This document shows, piece after piece, positions 44,789 through 55,224 of a stretch of 64,000 bases of DNA. The stretch is from Gongronella butleri. Its lineage: Eukaryota; Mucoromycota; Mucoromycetes; Mucorales; Cunninghamellaceae. The notes beneath the pieces are model-generated. The model was not told the origin of the DNA. It did no database searches and saw only the letters and a list, made by a program, of their open reading frames with translations. The stretch covers positions 620,001-684,000 of the forward strand of contig JAIWZP010000004.1 in NCBI GenBank assembly GCA_025201375.1, in the 5' to 3' direction. The position numbers and the translations under genes are program-made. Within the stretch, counting starts at the first letter, position 1. Every line of letters begins with the position of its first letter.

Positions 44789-45523
44789 ATGGTTTATCAG
44801 GTTGGAGGGATTCCTGTAGCAATGGTGGATGCCGTAACGCCAACACTTGAAGATGCTGAAAGTAATGGCCCTTATACACCTTTCCACCATGAAACAGCAG
44901 TGCTTCCAAAAAATTGGCAAAAAGATCCCCATCGTGGTAGTCTTCCATTACCTCATGACATTGTTATACAAAGAGACGTGACTATCAAGTTGCGGGATGG
45001 CACCGAAATCTATGCAGATGTTCTCCGACCCAATGATCAAAAACCTCATCCTGTCTTGATTCCTTGGAGTCCATATGGCAAGACTGGGGATGGATTCTTC
45101 AATCTGGATGTATTTCCACCTTATCGTGCAGGTGTGCCCTATTCTAAGCTCTCTGGCTTGGAAAAATTTGAAAGTATCGACCCTGCAGTTTGGGTTCCTC
45201 AAGGATTTGTATTTGTGCAAGTCAATGCCCGCGGAGCTTATGATTCTCAAGGTGATATTATGTGGTGGGGTACTCAGGAAGGCAGGGATGGTTATGATGT
45301 TATTGAATGGGCGGCTGCGCAACCTTGGTCCACTGGGAAGGTTGGTTTGCTCGGCAATTCATGGTTAGCCATTGCTCAATGGTTCATTGCTGCTGAGCAA
45401 CCTCCTCATCTTTGTGCCATTGCTCCTTGGGAAGGTGCTTCTGACATTTATCGTGACATGGCATGCGGTGGTGGCATCCCCTCACCTACTTTTTCTCAAT
45501 GGTTAAGAGAAAAGTCTCTCAAA

Positions 45524-45575
<52 letters not shown>

Positions 45576-46772
45576 AGATTGCTTTTTTATTAATCTCACC
45601 CTCTCTAATAAATATCAATTAATAAGGTCGAAATAAAACAGAATGCGTAGACGCCATGGTTCGTCAATACCCTTTTTACAACGAATATTGGGAAGACAAG
45701 CGAGTGAAGTTTGAAAAAATTCAAGTGCCTGCCTATATTGTCGCATCATACACGTCACAAATCCACGTTCCTGGAAGTTTCCGTGCTTTTGAACAATTGA
45801 CCAGCAACAAGAAATGGTAATCATAAAAAAAGGCGATGGAAAAAAGATAAAAATACACTAAACATTTGTCAACTGGATAGGATTCGTGTGCATCCACACT
45901 TTGAGTGGTATGATTTGTACGATCCTGAAAGCCAAAAGGACCTTCTCAAGTTCTTCAATTTTTACTTGAAGGGCGAACAGAATAACTGGGAAAGCACACC
46001 TCTTGTTCGGATGTCTCTTTTGGGATTCAATCAACCAGCGATCATGAACCGACCCGAACAAGAATATCCTCTTGCCCGTACTCAGTACAAGACGTTTTAT
46101 TTGCATTCTCAAGGATCAAATACAACGACTCATGGTACTTTGGAAACAACCAAAGTACAATCATCTGATGTGATCATGTCATATGACAGTCTAAAGCATG
46201 ACGATGCCAATCATCTCAAGTTCCAGCTAAAGTTCGACAAGTACACCGAATTAGCTGGCTATGCAAGAATGAAGCTTTGGGTATCCTGCCCTGATATGGA
46301 TGACATGGATATCTATGGCACTCTTACCAAATTGGATGCCTCTGGCTGTCGAGTAGATAGTATCAACGTGCCAATGTCCGCCATGCCAGATTGCCCATCT
46401 GAAGATCAAGTTCCTCATTACAACGTTTATCGACATGTCGGTGCCCCAAGCAAGCTCCGAGTATCATGTCGACGAATCAATCGAGCTCCCAAAGATGGTG
46501 AAGAGGTGGATCAATTACGTGAATTCGTTACCAGCGACAAACTTGTTCCTCTTGGCACTGTGGTGGATGTGGATATGGGCTTTTGGCCCTGTGGTATGTA
46601 CTTTGAACCAGGTGAATCCTTGCAGCTTGTTCTTTCTGGTCATACTCTCATCTATCCTGAAACTGAGTCGGTTATTAAATTTCCACTCTCACCCACTATC
46701 AATCATGGCCGACATCAAGTTCATATGGGTCCTTCCTATCCTTCCAGCATCACTTTGCCCTTTATAAACTAG
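44789..46772 (+). CDS. CocE/NonD-type alpha/beta hydrolase (Xaa-Pro dipeptidyl-peptidase S15 family)
   Basis: Three exons (44789-45524, 45627-45816, 45881-46772) encode 605 aa. Residues about 55-340 form the S15-type hydrolase fold: RDGTEIYADVLRP, then VQVNARGAYDSQGD, DGYDVIEWAAAQPWSTGKVG and the nucleophile in GLLGNSWLA (Ser191). W309-IRVH with HFEWYD gives the likely catalytic His. The C-terminal half is the jelly-roll domain (LKFQLKFDKYTELAGYARMKLWVS, GHTLIYPE). Known relatives hydrolyse esters or X-Pro peptides; the substrate here is unknown. There is no signal peptide. Codon third positions lean to A/T (CCT, GTT, ATT), unlike the G/C-ending neighbours, so transfer or a different expression regime is possible. 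Intron 1 contains 47 consecutive A. Confidence 0.88.
45527..45573 (+). repeat. 47-base A homopolymer inside intron 1 of the hydrolase
   Basis: The intron starts GGT then 47 A at 45527-45573, directly after the GT donor. This is the longest of the A runs that follow donors in this window. Sequencing slippage may affect its length. Confidence 0.85.
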
Positions 46773-48072
46773 TGCAACCGTTTGGTCCATTTCATCCATT
46801 GTAGCTTTTAGAAAGCTGATATAATGTCCCGTAACTGTTCCTTTGCTCATCGATTTCAATATAATGACCGTAAGTGTTGTGTTTGCTGCATGCAGAGCGT
46901 GATCTCATTATGTAAAAATCACAATGGACACCTCCAGGTGAACGAGAATATGCGATTGCCCTAAGTCAGAGGCGCTGGCCGTGTCTGGACTTGCATTTCA
47001 CAAGTTGTGATAAAAAGAAAAAAAAAAAGAAGCAAACGCGATGGCAAATCGCGACGTGCATTCTCAGTGCCGCATCCCTTGATTCAATTCCGGAGGCCCC
47101 GCTCACACAATAGCTGCTGTCGTCAGGTCTTTACGTTTTAATTGCGATTTTACCGTGAGGATAGCGCATCCTTTCTCTCATTGCTCTCTTGTACGCACCC
47201 TTTCTAAGATGCCTCATTTGCTATGTATGATCAGAGATTGCAATGACCAGGATCTGGGCACTTGCAACCCTGAGAAAAAAATAAAATGAGAAAAAATCTC
47301 ATTTGCTTGCGATCACACAATACCCCACTTGGCCATATGTGTCCACGTGCTGTTATGCCACCTAAATCCTAGTTTTTACACATTGTTTATATAATAGAGT
47401 TATTACTTATTCTTAATAAACTGTATCAGATTCTCAATCAGTTTCCTGTTTCCCTGTTTTATCCTCTTTTTTTTCCCAAATATCGCAGTAAGCTCAATAT
47501 CGCGTCACTATTTTTTTTTTTTTTTGCCACGACGAGTTGTCTCCAGCCGACCGCTAGGCATCACGTCGCGCTTTGGAATTTGACGTGGTCGTGCCTATTA
47601 TTTTGCCGTGCAAAAGCAAGATACAACGGATGCATCGCCGCAAGAGCGAAAACAACGTGCCATTTATCGTCTTTTTTTTTGTGAGCAACGTTCCTTTGCA
47701 TGGCGTGTGCACGATGACTTGACCCTTTTGGTGATGAGGCATTTGCTTGGCTGCGTCATGGATTTGGGCGATGGTACGATTGCCTTATCATAAAGTGGCC
47801 ACAGCCGTCTTTTTTTTCCAGCGTGCCGTTTGAAGGTTTCTAGGCAATGGGCAAGGAGGCGATGAGCAAAAGAAGAAATGCTTCATGCCGCCGTCAATTT
47901 CCAATGTTGTTTACAGTACCAATAAGCACTGCTCTCCCCACCACCGAGACTTAAAAATAAAATTATCATATGTACGTACAGTATTGGAGCGCGCGGCCTC
48001 CGCCGCCGGCAGGTGGTGGTCGCCGTTTATGATATGATATTTACGGCAAAATGATTATACTGTAATGTACAG
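46773..48072. other. Gene-free region downstream of the hydrolase
   Basis: No gene is supported. A short plus-strand frame at 47608-47793 has no recognisable features. Near 47.97-48.07 kb TACTGTA/TACAGTA words appear, just before the fold-back element. Confidence 0.5.
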
Positions 48073-48074
48073 TA

Positions 48075-49079
48075 CCCTACCAAAAAAAAGCTACCCCCCT
48101 GGCAATTTTTTGCAAAGTGGCTGTCAAGTTAATCACGTTAATCTCTTCTGTATTGATCAGAAATGACTCCAATGACATGAAATTTTGTACGAACAATGAT
48201 TTCAAAGTATAAAAACGATTATAAAATTATGAAGTGGCCATAGCAAGCGGATTTGAAATAGACCAAAAAAGGGGTACCTGACGCGTCACGCGACGCGACG
48301 CGTACTCACGCGTGTACAATGGTGTGTGGGGATGAATTGACATTATGAACACCATCTCCAAATTTTTCTGCAATGAATGTGATAGTATCCAATTGTACTC
48401 TGTAAACCAAGTTCATGGTACATGAATCTCATCAGAGTTGCGACCGATATTGTATACTGTATCCGCAACGTGACGCGTCGTCACGCGTCAGACGCGTCTG
48501 GAATACAGTAGCGATTTTCATCTCTGGCACGTAAATTTAACCGTTTTGTTGGTTTGAAACCACCGTGATATTATTTAATTTGAAGATTTAGAATAGCTTG
48601 CTTTCGATTGGTTGCAATTTTATTAAAAATTTGAGCACAAAGATCATGTTGGGGAAATCGCATCTTACAGTATGACGCGTCACAGTGCGGATTTACAATA
48701 TCGGTCACAGCTCTGATGAGATTCACGTATCATGAACTTGGTTTACAGAATACAATCGGATACTATCACATTATTCATTGCAGAAAAATTTGGAGATGGT
48801 GTTCATAATGTCAATTCATCCCCACACACCATTGTACACGCGTGAGTACGCGTCGCGTCGCGTGACGCGTCAGGTACCCCTTTTTTGGTCTATTTCAAAT
48901 CCGCTTGCTATAGCTACTTCATAATTTTATAATCGTTTTTACACTTTGAAACTATTGTTCCTACAAAATTTCATGTCATTGGAGTCATTTCTGATCAATA
49001 CAGAAGAGATTATATTAACGCGATTAACTTGACAGCCACTTTGCAAAAAATTGCCAGGGGGTTAACTTTTTTGGTAGGG
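48075..49079. mobile_element. Fold-back MITE, Tc1/mariner-like, TA target duplication
   Basis: A 1005-bp near-palindrome. The left arm (48075 to about 48470) starts CCCTACCAAAAAAAAGC. The right arm (about 48690-49079) ends TTTTTTGGTAGGG and repeats the left arm inverted over nearly 400 bp with few differences, including CATGAAATTTTGTACGAAC, AAGGGGTACCTGACGCGTC and CACGCGTGTACAATGGTG. TA flanks both ends (48073-48074, 49080-49081), the signature of Tc1/mariner insertion. The roughly 220-bp centre has no transposase. The arms carry a dense ACGCGT cluster. Confidence 0.88.
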
Positions 49080-49081
49080 TA

Positions 49082-49736
49082 TGTACTGTAAAGTACATAC
49101 AATTTATTTTCACATAATATCATTACAGTATCATAGTATTCGATCATCATCACTACTATGATACAGTAAAATAATCCAAAGAGTTTCTTAGGATGTTGCC
49201 AGATGAATTTAATAAAATGCTGCCTTTACAGTATTTTCACAGATTCAACGCTGCTCCCCGATTTTTTCTTGAATCGTGGTGAAGCTGGCACCATTCAATA
49301 GTGATGAGACACGCTCGGACGACATTTTCCAATCATTTGCACACCCGATGAAGAACGACCTCTGTATGATACGATACTCATATGTCAGTATACATATATA
49401 ATACAGTACCTACTACGGTATATGATGCTTGAAAAAGTCGATCATCAAGTGCTTGACACATGTTTACTGTAAACTTAAATTTCTTGACAACGGCACGGAT
49501 GAATTACCGCACTTTTAACATGTGGAAAGCAGCTATTGAATCTCTTTCTAATGACATGAGTTTCACCGCGATCCGATCAAAAATGACGGACAAAACAGCT
49601 TTTTCCCACAAATTTTCTAATGTGCTTTTGCTCGAGAACAGCCTAGGTGACTCCTGATTTTTATTCCAGGTTCACTAACAAAAAATGGGTCAAAGCATCT
49701 AATGGGGGGACCACTTTCACGATGCTGAAGCGCGTT
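49082..49736. other. Gene-free stretch rich in TACTGTA words
   Basis: Between the fold-back element and family C copy 2. TACTGTA-type words recur (49084, about 49210, about 49395, about 49463). Short frames here have no family features. Confidence 0.45.
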
Positions 49737-50428
49737 TGAAATTTTTGCATCCGTCATTCTACCCAAGTGTCACCCAACAAACAGCGTGCAACAAAATCTA
49801 AAATAAAAAATAAAAACAACTTCCATGCAATCCACCACCACCTTAATTTGGAAATGTCAAATCTTAAATTTTTGAAAAAAATCTTGCCTAAAGCACGCAA
49901 ATTTTCTCAGTCGATCGCCGTTCATGCGTCATTCTTTGGGCTTTTTTCTTAAAATATACCGGTAGTAGTAGGGCGACCATTTTGTCTGTCAATAGCAAAT
50001 TGTCGGAGTTACCTGTTTGAGATGCATTGATCACCCGGAGTTCGAAGTTCCCCAAATTTGGCATTTTCTGAGTTTGAAAAGTGTGACCCCTGAGTGACCC
50101 CTGAGTGACCCTTGGATTTTTCAAAAGTGGTCGTAGCGCTTTGGGGGTTTGAGCTTTTTTGTTGCAAATTTTGCGCTGAATGCGACGCAGCCATTTTTGA
50201 GCGGGGCCAACCATGCAGATGGCGAGATGAATGCAAAATAGTACAAATAGGAGGTTTTTTCGATTTTCGAGTGCAAAATCGTGCGGCGGCGGGTCCGTCG
50301 TGAGCACTGGGCTAGATAGCTATAATTTATTACGCCGTGGCGCAGGTCTCTTTGGCGGGCGAGCAGGCTGTAAAAAATTTCTGGAGGCACAGCAGGCCGA
50401 CAAAGTCTGAAAAACGCGCTCTTTGTAT
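49737..50428. repeat. Family C dispersed repeat, copy 2 (empty site for the MITE)
   Basis: Co-linear with 1350-2475 but lacking the 426-bp insert. At about 50081 it reads GTGACCCCTGAGTGACCCCT where copy 1 is split by the MITE. Other shared blocks are GTCGATCGCC, CAATAGCAAATTGTCGGAGT and GAGCGGGG. Confidence 0.75.
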
Positions 50429-51700
50429 AGTATTATTGGTTGTTAGGTAAACTGGTAAATACTGTAATGTGCATGTTTACAGTATTTTTGTGCAATGTTG
50501 CGGAATACTTTAGGGTTTAGGCATACTGTACAACAGTAGTACAGTACTGTACTGTACCGGTGTTATATGATAATGCTGAGATGCTTCCTACGTGGCCAGC
50601 ACAACGTGTACCAAAGATGCTACGCGGCAAACGCGTTTATTTTACGGTAGGCCATTGCAAGCCAAACAGCAAAGAGGGGGAACCGACGAGATCTGCATAC
50701 AGTAAAAGGTGCGTGGGGGTTCCCTTAATCGAATAATACCTAGCTTGTGAATGCTTGCGCGTATGATATGGTACTGTAATAAATTCATACGTAGCGAGAT
50801 CAAATTTGGTCAAAAAGATTCCCTTTTTGAGAAACCTGATAGGGGTCGGTGTTGAATCTGCCAATGTGCATTTTGATGCTTTTCTTTCCCTATCTTTTCG
50901 TTTTTCCCTTTTTTACTGCGCCATTGCTTGCCTTGCTGCGCGCGTCAATGGCTGCGTATAGGTTTTGGGTATGTTGTTGTGCTTCCCTTGCAGATGGACA
51001 TAATGAGAAATGCGCTGCATTATGTCAGTTTAGTAAAAAAGAAAAAAGGCGGATGGACACCACGCACTGGTAATCGCACTTTTTTTTTGCTGCCTTAGCC
51101 ACGCATCATGTTGTTGCCTGACATCTTTTGTCCTGTTTTTTTTCTCAAGACCATGCGAGCATATGGGCGCTCGATACCACGCAACACACTGTGAAAGCAT
51201 CGGAAATGGATGAAAACAACCGCTATTTGCTGTACTTTGTCTTTTTGAAGGCTATTGCTCGGTGAATCAATGGGGCTAGCAGCGATTTGCACCAACAGCA
51301 ACGACATCAGCGCTTCAAGGCCCCCAAAGATGATTTTAGAGCCACGATAAGAGCTCTCTCTCTCTCTTTTTACCTTCACTCAATTTAATAAAGAAGCTGC
51401 TACACATAAAACGGCATATATATAGTAGCTACTACAACAAAAAAAGCGCGAGAAGAGAGACTTGGAATCATGATTTTTGGCATAATTGGTCATGGATTCC
51501 AAGATGGCTGCGTTGTCAGAGTGTTGTGGGTCGCTTGTCCTTTTTTTTTTTAGTACAGAACCCTCGATAGCTCGTCGGTGTGCGCATCATGCATTCCAAA
51601 AACGGCTGTAGGCTGTTGGGCGAATATTGTGCTTCATTGCAGCAAAATAAAAAAAAAAGGCAGATGGGTGTCACGAGAAATGAGAGCTTGAATCTCAATT
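50429..51700. other. Gene-free stretch before the minisatellite
   Basis: Contains many TACTGTA/GTACAGTAC words at 50450-50565. The rest has mixed composition with T runs (51079-51086, 51541-51551). No gene is supported. Confidence 0.45.
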
Positions 51701-52420
51701 CACTCACACAGAGAGACTCACAGAGAGAGACTCATGCAGAGAGACTCACAGAGAAAGACTCACAGAGAGAAACTCATACAGAGAGAGACTCATACAGAGA
51801 GACTCATACAGAGAGACTCATACAGAGAGACTCATACAGAGAGACTCATACAGAGAGACTCACAGAGAGAGACTCACAGAGAGAGACTCATACAGAGAGA
51901 CTCACAGAGAGAGACTCACAGAGAGAGACTCATACAGAGAGACTCATACAGAGAGACTCATACAGAGAGACTCATACAGAGAGACTCACAGAGAGAGACT
52001 CATACAGAGAGACTCATACAGAGAGACTCACAGAGAGAGACTCACAGAGAGAGACTCATACAGAGAGACTCACAGAGAGAGACTCATACAGAGAGAGACT
52101 CACAGAGAGAGACTCACAGAGAGAGACTCATACAGAGAGACTCACAGAGAGAGACTCATACAGAGAGACTCACAGAGAGAGACTCACAGAGAGAGACTCA
52201 CAGAGAGAGACTCACAGAGAGAGACTCATACAGAGAGACTCATACAGAGAGACTCATACAGAGAGACTCACAGAGAGAGACTCACAGAGAGAGACTCATA
52301 CAGAGAGACTCACAGAGAGACTCACAGAGAGAGACTCACAGAGAGAGACTCATACAGAGAGACTCAAAGAGAGAGACTCATACAGAGAGACTCACAGAGA
52401 GAGACTCACCGAGAGAGACA
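51701..52420 (+). repeat. Minisatellite of 14/16-bp GAGAGACTCA units
   Basis: About 720 bp of head-to-tail units of the types GAGAGACTCATACA and GAGAGAGACTCACA. The two types alternate in irregular blocks. The array stays open in two plus-strand frames because unit lengths rarely create stops, giving repeated ETHTERLTERDSQR-like peptides that are not evidence of a gene. Confidence 0.95.
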
Positions 52421-53136
52421 AAGTTTGCGTGGACTGATGATGCGGTGCGCGCCAATGAAAGGTGTTTGCGTGCATTTGCATTTTTATTCGCGGGTGAAAA
52501 AACCCTCCTTGCGTGCAAAAACTTTTCAACGACGCGCAAATGAACAGTGGAAACTCTGTTCGTGTTTACAGTATTGATGCTGAATCGCATGTATGTGGCA
52601 AAAGATCAACGGTTTTCAAAACATCCTTCTAATTGTCATGATCAAAAGGCACATTTTTTTTTCTTCAAAATGCGATTTGGCTACCTCTTTGTACAAAAGA
52701 CGCGCGTGCCGCGCTATGCGTATCGTTTGGTCCATTTCAAACGGCGCTGCTGCAGGTCAATGACTCGTCGTGGTGAACAATTGACTATTTTTATCACATC
52801 ATCGCCCTCTTTTTGCTCGTCGACGTGGCAGTGCACAAGAGCAGTGCGTGTTCGTGTTCGTTGGAGAATGGCATTGGTTTCACAGACCACATATTCTTAG
52901 AAAACAACAGCTGAAACCAAGGTCGACTGATTGATTTTCCTTGGAAATGCCTATTTTAAGAGTGTGCCATGGGCAAGATTTTTTTTATTTGTAATCAAAC
53001 AAAGATGCTGGAGATGATGACGGGGGCGATTCAACGTGAGCGAGAGGGGCGCAGGGCGGGAAAAGAAGGCAAAAAGGGTGTGTGTGTGTGAGGGGGGATG
53101 GACAAAAAAAGGGCGACAGAGAGAAAGAGGGGACAA
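52421..53136. other. Gene-free stretch downstream of minisatellite
   Basis: The 117-codon plus-strand frame at 52547-52900 shows no family resemblance. The last 150 bases are purine-rich and form the 3' flank of the Bem46-like gene on the minus strand. Confidence 0.45.
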
Positions 53137-54813
53137 TTATTCTTCCAGTTCCACCTCCTCGATGCTAAAGCTTTGGCTCATGCCGGTGTCGCTGGTGACG
53201 CCACTGACGAGCTGATAGCCTTCGTTTTGGACCTTTGACAGGATGGATTGGTCGGCCGAGGAGGCTGTGCCCTGGTGCTGCTGATGCGGCGGGTTGGCGG
53301 GCTGGGGATGGACGGCGGTGGCGGTGCCGACAGCCGGGTCCCACTTGGCGGGCTCGGACGAGATTTCGCTCTTCATGATGCGCGACTCGAGAAACTCGCG
53401 GATCGCGGGGAAATAGCCGGGCTGCATGCACGTGTCATTGTGCATCCCATTGGGGAACTCGACCCAATCTTTCAGTTCGCGCGCGCTACACACTTCAAAC
53501 AGGCGGTTCATATGCGCAGGCGGAATCAGTTCGTCCTTGCCGCCCGACAAGAACAGGGCCGGTGTCTTGACAATGCGCTGCACATTCACCTCGGACGGCC
53601 AATTCTGATGACACAGCACCGTAAAGTATTTCAAAATGGGAAACACGCTCGGAATCAGCTTGGGCTACGTGGCAAAAAAAAAAAAAAGTGTGTCAGAAAT
53701 CCCACGTTCCATCAGAAGATTCCTCCATCCCCACTTTTGTGCGCACTGGACGTACTATACTCAAAAATGTATTTTCCACAATCAAACCCGAGAAGGCATC
53801 CTCATTGCGCGACACGAGGTCGATGCTGACGGCGCCACCAATGGATTGCCCATAGGCGACGAGCTTGGTGTCCTTGAGCACTGGGTGTTCTTTGATGAAA
53901 TCCAGCAAAGTCTATTAAAAAGGGGGGATACAATGGCGAGGTCAGGTGGGCACACGCGCTGTGCACACGGCTGCAATTGTTGTCGTTACCTGCGAGTCGA
54001 TTTGGATGCCCTTTTCATTGGGCTTGCCCTCACTGAAGCCATACCTATAAATGAACGCGTGGATGAGACAAAAAAAAAAAAAAAGCCGACCCCGCTTTTT
54101 CCGCACTTACCCTCTATAGGAAAGCATCACGACGTTTGTCTTGAATTTGAGATTGAATATTTTGGCAATTGGCAATCGGTGACCCTGATTAAAGAAAAAA
54201 AAAAATGAGAGAGAGATGAGCGCGCCATGATGAATTGAAAACTATTTTGCTTGGCAAGCCCCTTGACACACGCTGCCTCGTTCCATTACCATGTTGCCTG
54301 CATTAGCCTGGAACAATGACATACAAAAAAAAAGACAAGAACGCGTCATGATGAGAAAATGTAAAAAAAAAAAAAAAAGCGACCGAGCAAAAATGGCAGA
54401 GTTACGTGGAAATAGAGGATGGTGGGCGCCTGCTTGGCCTGCTCGGGGTCGTCAAGGGTAATCACGTAGCACCGCACCTTGACCTTGTCCCTTGTGACGA
54501 GGGTCTCTTCCGTGTACTTCATACCAAAGTCGGACGGCTTGGCCACCTAAGTATGAAAAGGGGGGGAAAGTGCGGGCGTGGAAACGGCGCGCGGCGCAAC
54601 GCGTGGTCCAAGGTGTGAGTCCTTTGACTTTGTGATGAAAACGATCGACCTTCTCACCTCTGTGCGTGAGCCCTCTGGAAAGCTGCTTGGGTAAATAAGC
54701 TCGCACTGGTACAAGTAGAGCAGCACGGCACCGGCGACACTGGCAACACCCGTGACAGACAGGAGGTATGAGACCCAAGGTGGCAAACTGAGCCTGAACA
54801 GGTAGTTGGTCAT
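53137..54813 (-). CDS. Bem46/ABHD13-type membrane-anchored alpha/beta hydrolase
   Basis: Seven exons (54813-54658, 54546-54406, 54307-54290, 54184-54111, 54044-53990, 53911-53756, 53664-53137) encode 375 aa. One N-terminal membrane helix (about 15-34, VSYLLSVTGVASVAGAVLLY) is followed by the family block ELIYPSSFPEGSR. The hydrolase fold has the oxyanion words FHANAGNMGHRLP and YRGYGFSEG, nucleophile Ser171 in GQSIGG, Asp244 in GGKDELIPP and His275 in NGMHNDT, a complete triad. The third exon is an 18-nt micro-exon encoding exactly ANAGNM. The C-terminal 80 residues are a Pro/Gln/Ser-rich tail not typical of the family. Bem46 proteins affect polarity and depalmitoylation-type reactions, but the substrate here is unknown. 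Confidence 0.92.
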
Positions 54814-55224
54814 GGTTGGGAACAAAGAAAAAGGCAAAAAAAATGAAGCAATTGAGAGGGGGGGTGGAAGAAAAAAAGGAGAGGACGTGGGTGAAGGAAA
54901 AGGGAAGAGGAGTAAAAAAGGGTGAGGGAGGGGGCGAGGGGGTGATGATGAAAGGGGAAATGGGAGCTTGAAAAAGCAGCTGCGGGCGGGTCGGTCCCAA
55001 AAAAAGTGCTACGGGGTCCAATTGGGGTTTGTTGTTGCACGGCATCATTCCAGCACATGGCCCTAAAAAGGATCGTTTTTGCGGCGCATGGATCAACATG
55101 ATGTTTACATGACAAAAATATTGGCTTTTTTTTTATTTTGAAAAACACAATGAGAAAAAAAAAGGGGGGGGGGAGGGAGCGACAATGCGCGAAAATGTTT
55201 TTTTTTTTTTTTGCAGTTTGAATT
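54814..55224. other. Intergenic region between Bem46-like and Zrg17-like genes
   Basis: 411 bp between tandem minus-strand genes. Purine-rich (54850-54960) and a T run (55199-55212) are visible. It holds the 5' side of the Bem46-like gene. No coding region is supported. Confidence 0.5.

Noticed and set aside
51701..52420. CRISPR-like repeat array
   Set aside because: Units are contiguous with no unique spacers and the genome is eukaryotic.
51580..52543. Two overlapping open frames of 285 and 269 codons (repetitive TERDSQRE-like peptides)
   Set aside because: They are translations of the minisatellite; the units simply lack stop codons. No start context, domain or conservation.
52547..52900. 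117-codon plus-strand frame
   Set aside because: No family resemblance, and the start depends on a repeat-flanking ATG; treated as chance.
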